Positions 8,479 through 15,578 of a stretch of DNA of 64,000 bases are shown one piece after another (position 1 is the first letter of the stretch; the number at the start of each line of letters is the position of its first letter). The stretch comes from Oscillospiraceae bacterium (GTDB lineage: Bacteria > Bacillota > Clostridia > Oscillospirales > Ruminococcaceae), in assembly GCA_031260665.1 (NCBI GenBank), contig JAISLD010000036.1, forward strand, positions 62,001 through 126,000. Direction: 5' to 3'. Below the pieces are notes generated by a model that saw only the letters and a program-made list of their open reading frames with translations, was not told the origin of the DNA and made no database searches. The position numbers and the translations under genes are program-made.

Positions 8479-9174
8479 TTATTCCTCACGCGGGTCAATC
8501 GTCTTGACCGCCTCGTCGTATCTGCCGTATTGTCCGCACGCGCCCTTGTAGGCTTCGTCGGGGGATTTGCCGTGGCGAATATCATCAAGCATTTTGCCAA
8601 TCTTGACGAATCTGTAGCCGATAATCTCGTTGTTTTCGTCAAGCCCGAGAGATGTGATGTAACCCTCGGTCATCTCCATATAACGAACGCCTTTTTTCTT
8701 TGTGGAGAAGATTGTGCCGATTTGTGAACGGAGAACCTTGCCTAAATCCTCGAAACTTGCGCCGACTGAAAGCCCGTCGTCGCTGAACGCTGACTGTGAC
8801 CGACCGTAAACTATTTGCAGGAACAACTCTCTCATTGCCACGTTGATTGCGTCGCACACGAGGTCGGTGTTCAGCGCCTCAAGTATGGTTTTCCCGGGGA
8901 GGATTTCGCCCGCCATTGCGGCCGAGTGGGTCATACCCGAGCAACCGATGGTTTCAAGCAGTGCCTCCTCGATAATGCCGTCTTTGATGTTGAGCGAGAG
9001 TTTACAGGTGCCTTGTTGGGGGGCGCACCAACCGATACCGTGGGTGAAGCCGCTGATGTCTTTAATCTCATAAGGCTTTACCCATTTGCCCTCTTCGGGG
9101 ATTGGAGCGGGACCGTGGTGAGGACCTTTAGCCACCACGCACATATGCTCCACTTCGTGAGTGTAGTTTGTCAT
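8479..9174 (-). CDS. Iron-sulfur cluster assembly scaffold protein (NifU-like, paired with GGGtGRT)
   Basis: The 231-residue protein has the NifU/IscU-type core: a Cys in WCAPQQGTCKLSL, then LLETIGCSGMTHSAAMAGEILPGKT with the second Cys, then a helical segment; a third Cys lies in YKGACGQYGRYDEA. In IscU, three cysteines hold a transient iron-sulfur cluster. The N-terminus (MTNYTHEVEHMCVVAKGPHHGPAPIPEEG) is longer than in IscU and typical of the version that accompanies GGGtGRT proteins. No cysteine desulfurase lies nearby. The gene has its own consensus promoter and a hairpin in its leader. Confidence 0.85.
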   Translation of the reverse strand: MTNYTHEVEHMCVVAKGPHHGPAPIPEEGKWVKPYEIKDISGFTHGIGWCAPQQGTCKLSLNIKDGIIEEALLETIGCSGMTHSAAMAGEILPGKTILEALNTDLVCDAINVAMRELFLQIVYGRSQSAFSDDGLSVGASFEDLGKVLRSQIGTIFSTKKKGVRYMEMTEGYITSLGLDENNEIIGYRFVKIGKMLDDIRHGKSPDEAYKGACGQYGRYDEAVKTIDPREE

Positions 9175-9210
9175 AGATTCTTCCTTTCCGTTTATTCGGT
9201 CACAGCTTGT

Positions 9211-9241
9211 GGAACTGTTAAAAAATAAGTTGAACAGTTCC
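9211..9241 (-). promoter_or_regulatory. Leader hairpin upstream of the NifU-like gene
   Basis: A perfect 9-bp inverted repeat, GGAACTGTT and AACAGTTCC, with a 13-base A/T-rich loop lies in the untranslated leader between the promoter and the start codon. As RNA it forms a stable hairpin; as DNA it could be an operator. No T-run follows on the transcribed strand, so it is not a simple terminator. Confidence 0.5.
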
Positions 9242-9263
9242 TATGACTGTACTTGCTTCACCT

Positions 9264-9292
9264 ATTATATACCAAAAGTTACAGTTTGTCAA
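9264..9292 (-). promoter_or_regulatory. Promoter of the NifU-like/GGGtGRT pair
   Basis: On the minus strand TTGACA (9287-9292) and TATAAT (9264-9269) are separated by 17 bases. The predicted start lies near 9257, giving a leader of about 80 bases that contains the 9211-9241 hairpin. Confidence 0.87.
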
Positions 9293-9295
9293 CAA

Positions 9296-9445
9296 GTCCG
9301 AGCGCGGACAGCGCAATAAGCTAATAGTGATACGTTGCCGGTTAAGTCCGAGCGCGGACAGCGCAATAAGCTAATGGTGGTGCGTTGCCAGTTAAGTTCG
9401 AGCGCGGACAGCGCAATAAGCTAATGGTGGTACGTTGCCGGTTAA
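9296..9445. repeat. Three tandem 50-bp repeats (family B)
   Basis: Units at 9296-9345, 9346-9395 and 9396-9445 are almost identical. Each starts with a GTCCG-AGCG-CGGAC hairpin and continues ACAGCGCAATAAGCTAAT. There is no spacer variation, so this is not a CRISPR array. The units share hairpin and tail with single-copy repeats scattered in other intergenic regions and with the 75-bp tandem array near 36 kb. They fill most of the gap between two divergent promoters. Confidence 0.85.
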
Positions 9446-9470
9446 CTCTATTGCCCGCCCCCGCAAGGGG

Positions 9471-9514
9471 TTGACATATATCAACTTGTGTGATATAATA
9501 CAAGTGTAATACAC
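9471..9514 (+). promoter_or_regulatory. padR promoter with overlapping palindromic operator
   Basis: TTGACA (9471-9476) and TATAAT (9494-9499) with a 17-base spacer form a perfect promoter. ACTTGT (9484-9489) and ACAAGT (9500-9505) make a dyad spanning the -10 box, and a second palindrome GTGTAATACAC (9504-9514) follows. PadR-type repressors bind dyads of this size over promoters, so autoregulation is likely. Confidence 0.82.
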
Positions 9515-9529
9515 AACACGGGGGATACA

Positions 9530-10081
9530 ATGTCACTTAAACACGGGATACTCGGCTTCCTCAAGTACAGCGAGATGACGGGTTATGAACTAAGCAAAGC
9601 GTTCGATTCATCGATGGCAAACTTCTGGCACGCTTCGTCAAGCCAGATATACCGCGAACTTGATTCACTGCAAACAAGCGGCCTTGTCAGCTGTGAAATG
9701 ATTGTTCAGCGTGACAAGCCGAACAAGAAAGTCTACAACATAACAGAAACGGGAGAAGAAGCGTTCGGGGCGTGGCTGTCAAGCCAAAGCGACGATTTTG
9801 TCAGTATCCGCAACTCGTTTCTTGTCGGGGTGTTTTTTGCGGGAGAGCGTTCACCCGATGAGCTGCTCGTGAAACTTGAGCGGTTGAAATCAGACTGCGA
9901 GAACATCTTGGACGAATCAGCCGACTGGAGCAGAAGCGCGGCGGCTTACGGCGACGCGGTCCCGCGTGAGCGGCAAATCGGTTGGCTGCTGACCGCTGAT
10001 TTTGGCAAGCGATACTATCAAATGTGCGTCGATTGGGCCGACAACGCCGCGAGCATCTTAAGAGGAGAACCAAATGAGTGA
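9530..10081 (+). CDS. PadR family transcriptional regulator
   Basis: The 183-residue protein begins MSLKHGILGFLKYSEMTGYELSK, the typical PadR winged helix entry. The recognition region has WHASSSQIYRELDSLQTSGLV, and the wing KVYNITETGEEAF. The C-terminal half (about 95-175) is helical, like the PadR C-terminal dimerisation domain (Vir_act_alpha_C). It probably represses the gene that overlaps its stop codon by 8 bases (ATGAGTGA). It has its own perfect promoter with a dyad over the -10 box. The inducer is unknown. Confidence 0.92.
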   Translation: MSLKHGILGFLKYSEMTGYELSKAFDSSMANFWHASSSQIYRELDSLQTSGLVSCEMIVQRDKPNKKVYNITETGEEAFGAWLSSQSDDFVSIRNSFLVGVFFAGERSPDELLVKLERLKSDCENILDESADWSRSAAAYGDAVPRERQIGWLLTADFGKRYYQMCVDWADNAASILRGEPNE

Positions 10082-11564
10082 AACCAAAGCGTTAGTGATA
10101 AACGGCAGCCCGCGAGGAGAGAACAGCAACTCGTATAAACTCACCGCGGCGTTCCTTGAGGGAATGGGAATAAGCGACCATGAAACGCTGAACATCAGCG
10201 AAATGAACATCAAGCCGTGTCGCGGTTGCTTCGCTTGCTGGAACAAAACACCGGGTGTTTGCGTAATCAAAGACGATATGTCGAGTGTGCTTGATAAGAT
10301 AATGGCGGCTGACCTTATTATCTGGAGTTTCCCACTCTACTACTTCGGTCTGCCGGGTGCGCTGAAAGTCCTCGTCGACCGTCAGCTTCCGCTTAACCTG
10401 CCGTTTATGACGGGGCAAGAAAGCGGTGGTCACCCGTCGCGGTATGACGACACGGGCAAACGTCACGCGGTCATCTCGACTTGTGGGTTCTACACCGCTG
10501 TCGGTAACTACGCGGCTGTTGACGCGATGTTCAGCCGATATTGCGGTGAGTACTTAGACATCTACTGCGGTCAAGGCGAGTTGTTCGGCGTGCCTGAGCT
10601 GAAGAAACGCACTGACGAATACCTCGCGACAGTGAGGCAAGCAGGTGCGGAGTACAAAAGCGGCGATGTGTCGCCGACCACACGCGCCGCTCTTGACACG
10701 CCGCTTTACCCTCAAGCGGTGTTTGAGAGAATGGCTGACGCGAGTTGGGGCGTTGAACCACAAAGCGGCGATGTTCACGATGAAGCAACGGAAGCGAACG
10801 AATCACTTGTGTTCACTCGTCAAATGGCGGCGCTCTATAACACGGAGCATTACGACAAAGACCGCGTGATTGAAATGCGTTACACGGACATAAAGCAAAC
10901 GTATCAAGTCGTGTTGACCAAAGAAAAGTCGGTGGTTGTGACGGATAACTTCACGGCACCCGACACAACGATTGAAACGCCGTTCACTGTCTGGAAGTCA
11001 ATCGCGGCAGGTGAGATTGAGGGAAGCGTTGCTCTTGCGGCAGGTCAGTACCGCGTGACGGGCGACTTCACGCTTATGCTGAAGTGGGACGACTTGTTCG
11101 GCTTCGGCACGCCCGCGCCTGCGGCGACTGCGCCGTCCCCATTTGTCAAACGTGCCAAGTTCATCAACGGGGTGAACATCGCGGGTGCGGGAATGGCGGC
11201 GGCTTTCATCATCAGCGGAGCGGACGGCTGGTTCGTCGTGGCGGCGGAGCTGTTCTTCGCTGTGTTTTGGGGAGTGACGGTGTTTCTCAAGGTGCCGCTG
11301 ACCTGCTACTTCTCGGCTTCGTCATACGGCGGCGAGAAGATGCTGAAGAACCCGTTGTTCACGAGAACCAACCGCATACTTACCGCGTGTTGGGCGGTGG
11401 AGTTTCTTCTAATGTCGGCGGCACTTGCGGTTTGCCAGCTCTACGAGGTGAACTCGCTGCTTGCGGGAATAGGCAGCTATATCCCCGCGCCGTTGCTTGG
11501 GATATTCACGGCTTGGTTTCAGAAGTGGTATCCGGCGAAAGCGGCGCGAGGACGCGTCCGATAA
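10074..11564 (+). CDS. Three-part protein: flavodoxin-fold oxidoreductase, SCP2-like domain, membrane segments
   Basis: Residues 1-185 form an NAD(P)H-dependent flavin oxidoreductase of flavodoxin fold, starting ALVINGSPRGENSNSY (the phosphate loop for FMN), with CRGCFACWNKTPGVCVIKDD as in iron-sulfur flavoproteins. Residues about 240-345 resemble an SCP2 sterol-carrier domain (RQMAALYN, VVVTDNF, WKSIAAGEIEGSVALAAGQYRVTGDF). Residues about 365-485 hold three or four hydrophobic helices. The fusion suggests a reductase acting on a lipophilic substrate at the membrane; this is inference. It overlaps the PadR gene by 8 bases and is followed by a terminator, so the two form one unit. Confidence 0.8.
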   Translation: MSETKALVINGSPRGENSNSYKLTAAFLEGMGISDHETLNISEMNIKPCRGCFACWNKTPGVCVIKDDMSSVLDKIMAADLIIWSFPLYYFGLPGALKVLVDRQLPLNLPFMTGQESGGHPSRYDDTGKRHAVISTCGFYTAVGNYAAVDAMFSRYCGEYLDIYCGQGELFGVPELKKRTDEYLATVRQAGAEYKSGDVSPTTRAALDTPLYPQAVFERMADASWGVEPQSGDVHDEATEANESLVFTRQMAALYNTEHYDKDRVIEMRYTDIKQTYQVVLTKEKSVVVTDNFTAPDTTIETPFTVWKSIAAGEIEGSVALAAGQYRVTGDFTLMLKWDDLFGFGTPAPAATAPSPFVKRAKFINGVNIAGAGMAAAFIISGADGWFVVAAELFFAVFWGVTVFLKVPLTCYFSASSYGGEKMLKNPLFTRTNRILTACWAVEFLLMSAALAVCQLYEVNSLLAGIGSYIPAPLLGIFTAWFQKWYPAKAARGRVR

Positions 11565-11622
11565 GGGGTATGACCTTCGGGTCGGTTTCCGACAAGATAA
11601 GGCGATACGCTTATATAAAACA

Positions 11623-11646
11623 AACCCTCTCCGATTGGAGAGGGTT
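11623..11646. terminator. Terminator between the PadR operon and the tRNA cluster
   Basis: A 10-bp perfect stem AACCCTCTCC with loop GATT. It lies beyond the ends of two convergent units: the flavodoxin/SCP2 gene and the tRNA genes. The flanks are T-rich on either strand, so it can serve both. Confidence 0.8.
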
Positions 11647-11699
11647 CTGCTTATTAAACAAGTGTGTGCCTTTTGCCCTATTGCCTGTCGGGCACCGAC

Positions 11700-11775
11700 T
11701 GGAGCGGACGACGGGGCTCGAACCCGCTACCTCCACCTTGGCAAGGTGGCGCTCTACCAGATGAGCTACGTCCGC
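11700..11775 (-). tRNA. tRNA-Gly (GCC)
   Basis: A complete 76-nt cloverleaf on the minus strand. The 7-bp acceptor stem is GCGGACG with CGTCCGC, the anticodon stem CCACC/GGTGG encloses TTGCCAA with anticodon GCC, the T arm contains GGTTCGAGCC, and CCA is encoded. It is last in the six-tRNA cluster. Confidence 0.96.
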
Positions 11776-11828
11776 GTTGCCGCCCGAAAGGGCAGACTAT
11801 TAAAGAAACGCTCGCAGTAACGAGCGAA

Positions 11829-11904
<76 letters not shown>

Positions 11905-11979
11905 GGACTCCGTGGCGGCAAGGCACAAGAGATGACTTTCAATCCAACGCCTTGTCTGACAAGGGAAGAAGCGTGGGAT

Positions 11980-12056
11980 TGGCGACCTGGATGGGACTCG
12001 AACCCACGACCTCTAGCGTGACAGGCTAGCGTTCTAACCAGCTGAACTACCAGGCC
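11980..12056 (-). tRNA. tRNA-Asp (GTC)
   Basis: A 77-nt cloverleaf on the minus strand. The acceptor stem GGCCTGG pairs with CCAGGTC (one G-U pair), the anticodon stem is CTAGC/GCTAG with loop CTGTCAC (anticodon GTC), the discriminator is G, and CCA is encoded. Confidence 0.96.
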
Positions 12057-12060
12057 AATA

Positions 12061-12136
12061 TGGTGGAAGTTATAGGGTTCGAACCTATGACCCTCAGTTT
12101 GTAGGACTGACGCTCTCCCAGCTGAGCTAAACTTCC
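12061..12136 (-). tRNA. tRNA-Val (TAC)
   Basis: A 76-nt cloverleaf on the minus strand with acceptor GGAAGTT, anticodon stem TCAGT/ACTGA and loop CCTACAA (anticodon TAC). The discriminator is A and CCA is encoded. It is the first tRNA after the internal promoter at 12168-12196. Confidence 0.96.
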
Positions 12137-12167
12137 ATATTTATGCCACACTTGTGACAGCTTTAGT

Positions 12168-12196
12168 ATTATATCAGAAACCGCGGCACTTGTCAA
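12168..12196 (-). promoter_or_regulatory. Internal promoter of the tRNA cluster (Val-Asp-Phe-Gly)
   Basis: On the minus strand TTGACA (12191-12196) and TATAAT (12168-12173) are separated by 17 bases. It lies in the gap between tRNA-Glu and tRNA-Val, so the last four tRNAs can be transcribed independently of Lys and Glu. Confidence 0.87.
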
Positions 12197-12242
12197 GGGG
12201 TTTTGAGAAAAATGTTTTCTTTTGTAACAACTTGCGGTTTGC

Positions 12243-12317
12243 TGGTGACCCGTACGGGAATCGAACCCATGTTTCCAGCGTGAGAGGCTAGCGTCTTAAC
12301 CGCTTGACCAACGGGCC
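12243..12317 (-). tRNA. tRNA-Glu (CTC)
   Basis: A 75-nt cloverleaf on the minus strand. The acceptor GGCCCGT pairs with ACGGGTC, the anticodon stem CTAGC/GCTGG encloses CTCTCAC (anticodon CTC), and CCA is encoded. The C34 anticodon reads only GAG; a TTC isoacceptor is expected elsewhere in the genome. Confidence 0.94.
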
Positions 12318-12346
12318 ATTGGTGGTGCGGGGGTTGTCCGCACCTA

Positions 12347-12422
12347 TGGTACACCTTCAGGGACTCGAACCCAGGACCCAGTGATTAAGAGTCACTTGCT
12401 CTACCAGCTGAGCTAAAGGTGC
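12347..12422 (-). tRNA. tRNA-Lys (CTT)
   Basis: A 76-nt cloverleaf on the minus strand. The acceptor GCACCTT pairs with AAGGTGT, the anticodon stem AGTGA/TCACT encloses CTCTTAA (anticodon CTT), and CCA is encoded. It reads AAG only; a TTT isoacceptor is expected elsewhere. It is the first tRNA of the cluster. Confidence 0.95.
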
Positions 12423-12450
12423 GTGTCTGTCGGCAAACGCCGACTTTTCA

Positions 12451-12479
12451 AGTATAGCACAAAGTTTGGCGGTTGTCAA
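12451..12479 (-). promoter_or_regulatory. Promoter of the tRNA cluster
   Basis: On the minus strand TTGACA (12474-12479), 17 bases, then TATACT (12451-12456). The start would fall about 20 bases before tRNA-Lys. The -35 box lies 23 bases past the stop codon of galU. Confidence 0.85.
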
Positions 12480-12502
12480 TAGGATTTTATGAAGTTTTTA
12501 TG

Positions 12503-13363
12503 TTAAATTATCGTGTTCAACCACTTACGAAACTCCTCGCCGATAACCTCGTGTGCCAAAGCGGTTTCAACCGTGGCTTTCATCACACCGAGTGGGCTTC
12601 CCATATCGTAACGCCGTGCTTTGCAGACCACGCCTGTCATTCCGTCAGAACGCGCAAGCTCCCGCATTGTGTCGGTGACGTATGCCTCGCCGTTACGGCC
12701 GGGCTTCACGTCTTTCAGCATTGCCATTGCTTTTGACGGCAGCACACACCGACCGGCAACGCCAAACAGCGACAGCACTTCGCTTGGGCTTGGCTTCTCC
12801 ACCATATCGGTGACGCTGTATCTTCTCTGTCCAAGCGGAGACACGGCAAGGCTTGAGTATTTGTGTATCGTGTCCGCCGTGAACTCGTCAATCGCGACCG
12901 CACCGAGTCCACGCTCCTCAAAAGCGGAACACAACTCACCTGTCGCCGATTGACTGCCGATGTAGATATCATCGGCATAAACCACCGCGAACGGCTCGTT
13001 CCCGACAAAGGTTTCGGCTTTAAGCACCGCGTCAGCCGTGCCTTTCGGGAACGGCTGACGTATGCAGACGATGTTGGCAAGGCGGCTGATGCTTACAACG
13101 CTGTTCAGCGTTTCGTCTTGCCCTTTCGCCGACAACGCGGCTTCAAGGTCGGGGCTGCGGTCAAAGTGGTCGGCAATCGCGGTTTTGCCGCGGCTGATTA
13201 TCAAAGCGATGTCGGTTATTCCCGCTGCCGCGAGTTCTTCAACCACGTACTGTATCGCGGGTTTGTCAACAATCGGGAACATTTCTTTCGGGATTGCTTT
13301 GGTTGCGGGTAACACGCGTGTGCCAAGACCTGCCGCCAACACGACCGCTTTGGTTACTTTCAT
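12503..13363 (-). CDS. galU: UTP--glucose-1-phosphate uridylyltransferase
   Basis: Makes UDP-glucose for cell-surface glycans and glycolipids. The N-terminal signature is KVTKAVVLAAGLGTRVLPATKAIPKEMFPIVDKPAIQYVVEELAAAGI, typical of GalU rather than the thymidylyltransferases. It continues with RQPFPKGTADAVLKA, FAVVYADDI (metal-binding Asp) and VEKPSPSE. Length is about 286 residues, normal for the family. Translation may start at this ATG or at a GTG 9 bases upstream; AGGA lies only 2 bases before the ATG, so the choice is uncertain. A pseudopilin gene lies directly upstream on the same strand and the two may be cotranscribed. Confidence 0.95.
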   Translation of the reverse strand: MKVTKAVVLAAGLGTRVLPATKAIPKEMFPIVDKPAIQYVVEELAAAGITDIALIISRGKTAIADHFDRSPDLEAALSAKGQDETLNSVVSISRLANIVCIRQPFPKGTADAVLKAETFVGNEPFAVVYADDIYIGSQSATGELCSAFEERGLGAVAIDEFTADTIHKYSSLAVSPLGQRRYSVTDMVEKPSPSEVLSLFGVAGRCVLPSKAMAMLKDVKPGRNGEAYVTDTMRELARSDGMTGVVCKARRYDMGSPLGVMKATVETALAHEVIGEEFRKWLNTII

Positions 13364-13378
13364 TGTCCTCACTTTACG

Positions 13379-13882
13379 TTAAGCGAACGTCGTTATGTCC
13401 GACCAGGTTGCGGGTCCGTTTGTGTAAAATCCAACCAATCCCGAGCCGTCACGAAGCTCCGCCGCAGATGTGGCGGCTTCGTCGGTGTACCACACGGCTA
13501 TCCAGTACGACTCGGTGTATGTAATGACATCAAGCGTCGTGCCTACCACCAAGCCGAGCGTGCCTTTCGGGTTGTTTGACAGCGAAGCCAAGCTGACGTA
13601 TGATTCGCCTGACTTAAGCCTAACAAACGGCGTTGTGCCTTTGATACCCGTGTTCAGCGGAAGCGAGCGGTCAATGCCGCCTTCTTTTGCGGCGGCGGCA
13701 AGTGCCGCTGAAGCCTGAACTCCCGCGTTGCGCGCCGAGTATTTGTTGGCGGCGCGTTTCTCCTCAACGAAGTATCCGCCGAGAAGCGGCACCAACACAG
13801 CGGAGATTATGGCGACAATTGCGATAACGACTATCAGTTCCACCAAAGTGAACGCCCTGCGACTTGTCTGCAGTCTATTCAT
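13379..13882 (-). CDS. Prepilin-type pseudopilin protein
   Basis: A class III (type IV pilin-like) leader is clear: a short basic N-terminus ending SRRA, then FTLVELIVVIAIVAIISAVLVP with the Glu at +5 required for assembly. Position -1 is Ala rather than the usual Gly. The rest of the 167 residues is a soluble domain with no strong family match. Such proteins are cut by a prepilin peptidase and form short fibres for secretion, DNA uptake or adhesion. No secretion ATPase, platform protein or prepilin peptidase is encoded in this window. A second pseudopilin domain occurs fused to a transporter near 31 kb. It has its own promoter. Confidence 0.87.
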   Translation of the reverse strand: MNRLQTSRRAFTLVELIVVIAIVAIISAVLVPLLGGYFVEEKRAANKYSARNAGVQASAALAAAAKEGGIDRSLPLNTGIKGTTPFVRLKSGESYVSLASLSNNPKGTLGLVVGTTLDVITYTESYWIAVWYTDEAATSAAELRDGSGLVGFYTNGPATWSDITTFA

Positions 13883-13919
13883 ACCGCACCTTAGATTGTG
13901 GAGAGTTTAGTTACATAAC

Positions 13920-13948
13920 ATTATAGCATATTTGCTTTATTATGTAAA
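13920..13948 (-). promoter_or_regulatory. Pseudopilin promoter
   Basis: On the minus strand TTTACA (13943-13948) and TATAAT (13920-13925) with a 17-base spacer. It lies 38 bases before the pseudopilin start and probably also serves galU. Confidence 0.75.
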
Positions 13949-13970
13949 GTAGGTGAAAGCACATTTGTGA

Positions 13971-13999
13971 TTGCTTTATGGTTACAGATTTGTTATAAT
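13971..13999 (+). promoter_or_regulatory. trmK promoter
   Basis: TTGCTT (13971-13976) and TATAAT (13994-13999) with a 17-base spacer. The leader of about 125 bases contains fragments of the dispersed repeats: an inverted family A start (GGGATGACCTTCGG), half of family C (GAGAGAACACAAGG) and a family B hairpin (GTCCGGCACGGAC). Confidence 0.65.
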
Positions 14000-14133
14000 A
14001 TACTATACCGAGGGGGATGACCTTCGGCAGTGGAGAGAACACAAGGTTTGTTTACGAAGCGAACATATCGCGTTAACCCTGTTGACCGTCCGGCACGGAC
14101 CATTCGGGAATATATCCTCGCGTTTGACATAAT

Positions 14134-14652
14134 ATGAATAATATGATACAATTAGAATATTACCCAAGAGAGCCGCAACTGGACAAGCGGCTTGCGGCAA
14201 TCGCCACGCGTGTTCGGCCAAACGCGCCGCTGTTTGACATAGGAAGCGACCATGCCAAACTTCCCGCGTATCTCCTGCGGCACGGTCACAGAGGCGAGAT
14301 AACCATATCTGATGTGAGAGAAAAGCCGCTTCTCACCGCGAAAGCGCGCCTTGGTGAGGGAAACGCCGCGTTTGTTTTGTCAAACGGCTTTGAAAACCTG
14401 CGGTTTGTCAGCGGAGCAGACATAATCATCGCGGGAATGGGCGGCGAAACCATTGCCGACATTATCCTCGGTTGCCCGTTTCTTCAGTCGTTCACCGACA
14501 ACGAGCGGTTTTTATTGCAGCCGATGACACAACAGCATATTATGCTGTCGCGACTTGCCGAATGTGGCTTCATGGTCACAGACACCGAAGAAGTCGCCGT
14601 AAGGGACAAACATTATACCATATATCTAATGATGAAAGGGGCAACAGAATGA
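14134..14652 (+). CDS. trmK: tRNA (adenine(22)-N(1))-methyltransferase
   Basis: S-adenosylmethionine-dependent enzyme that methylates A22 in the D arm of tRNA. LDKRLAAIATRV leads into the cofactor loop DIGSDHAKLPAYLL, then ADIIIAGMGGETIADIIL with the catalytic-region GMGG and LQPMTQQHIMLSRLAECGF. At 172 residues it is shorter than Bacillus TrmK (about 230) because the C-terminal coiled coil is missing. It overlaps the nif3 gene by 4 bases (ATGA), the usual Firmicute order. Confidence 0.92.
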   Translation: MNNMIQLEYYPREPQLDKRLAAIATRVRPNAPLFDIGSDHAKLPAYLLRHGHRGEITISDVREKPLLTAKARLGEGNAAFVLSNGFENLRFVSGADIIIAGMGGETIADIILGCPFLQSFTDNERFLLQPMTQQHIMLSRLAECGFMVTDTEEVAVRDKHYTIYLMMKGATE

Positions 14653-15422
14653 AAGTACGCGATATCTACAACCTGCTCGACAAAGCCGCTCCGTTTTCGC
14701 TCCAAGATAAGAGCGACAACTCGGGTCTGCTGATTGGCGACCTTGACCGCGACGTCACCAAAATCGCTCTCTGCCTTGACGTAACAAGCGAGTGTATCGC
14801 CGAAGCCGTACTTAAAGGCGCAAACCTCATTGTCACGCACCACCCGATTATCCGCAAGCCGTTGTCGTCAATCAGCTTTTCTGAACGAGTGGCACAGCTG
14901 ATAAAGCACGACATCGCGGTGATATCGGCGCACACCAACTTTGATATGGCTCGTATGTCCGACATTCTCCTCAAATATCTCGGCTTGTCGAGCGACGGTG
15001 CCGACGTGCTTCAACCTGTTCACGCAAACGGCTACGGTTACGGCAAGTTTGTCGACACCGAAACGCCTTTCGACGCGGACGGCTTTGCCACACGAGTAAA
15101 AGCGGCTCTCGGCTGCAACATCATACGTTACACCAAGGGACGCGACGAGATTCGGCGGATTGCCGTGTGTTCGGGAGCAGGCGGCGACCTCTATGAGGCG
15201 GCAATCGCTAAAGGTTGCGACGCGCTCGTGACAGGCGACGTGAAGCACAACCAGTGGGTCGGGGCAAACGCGGCAGGTCTTGCCTTGTTTGACGCGGGGC
15301 ATTTTCACACCGAAAACGTGTTCTGTGAAGAAATGCAGTCGGTTATCTGCGCGCGTTTCGGCGAGAACGCGGCGTTCATTTGCGACAACAGCAAAGACCC
15401 CGTGCTTTATATCGTTGATTAA
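14649..15422 (+). CDS. Nif3-like dinuclear metal center protein
   Basis: Member of the NIF3/YqfO/GTP cyclohydrolase I type 2 family; the cellular role is unsettled. The conserved metal-binding blocks are seen: DNSGLLIGD, VTHHPIIRKPLSSI (two His), ISAHTNFDMA and, near the C-terminus, VTGDVKHNQWVGANAAGLALFDAGHFHTE. It has 257 residues without the internal PII-like insertion found in longer homologues. The ATG at 14649 overlaps the trmK stop (ATGA), and the trmK-nif3 pair is standard in Firmicutes. Confidence 0.93.
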   Translation: MKVRDIYNLLDKAAPFSLQDKSDNSGLLIGDLDRDVTKIALCLDVTSECIAEAVLKGANLIVTHHPIIRKPLSSISFSERVAQLIKHDIAVISAHTNFDMARMSDILLKYLGLSSDGADVLQPVHANGYGYGKFVDTETPFDADGFATRVKAALGCNIIRYTKGRDEIRRIAVCSGAGGDLYEAAIAKGCDALVTGDVKHNQWVGANAAGLALFDAGHFHTENVFCEEMQSVICARFGENAAFICDNSKDPVLYIVD

Positions 15423-15450
15423 CAAAACATCAACAACTTAGGTTCAGATA

Positions 15451-15575
15451 CCGAAGGTCATACCCCTCGGGGCACAGGCTGACGGCCGCTCGGTGCCCAA
15501 GGGGCAATAGCTGACCGGCAACGTATTCTGCTATAGCTTATTGTTTGTCCGGCGCAGACTTAATTACACAGGCTT
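15451..15575. repeat. Composite repeat: family A plus inverted family B
   Basis: Begins with the family A core CCGAAGGTCATACCCCTCGG and continues GGCACAGG. It is followed by an inverted family B unit (CCGGCAACGTATTCTGC, then TAGCTTATTG and GTCCGGCGCAGAC), which matches the reverse complement of the 50-bp tandem units at 9296-9445. It fills the whole gap between nif3 and rqcH; no open reading frame or promoter is evident. Confidence 0.75.
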
Positions 15576-15578
15576 TTA

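Noticed and set aside
9296-9445. Tandem 50-bp repeats considered as a CRISPR array or origin iterons
   Set aside because: Units abut without unique spacers, and no Cas or replication initiator gene is nearby. The same element occurs singly elsewhere, so it is a dispersed repeat.
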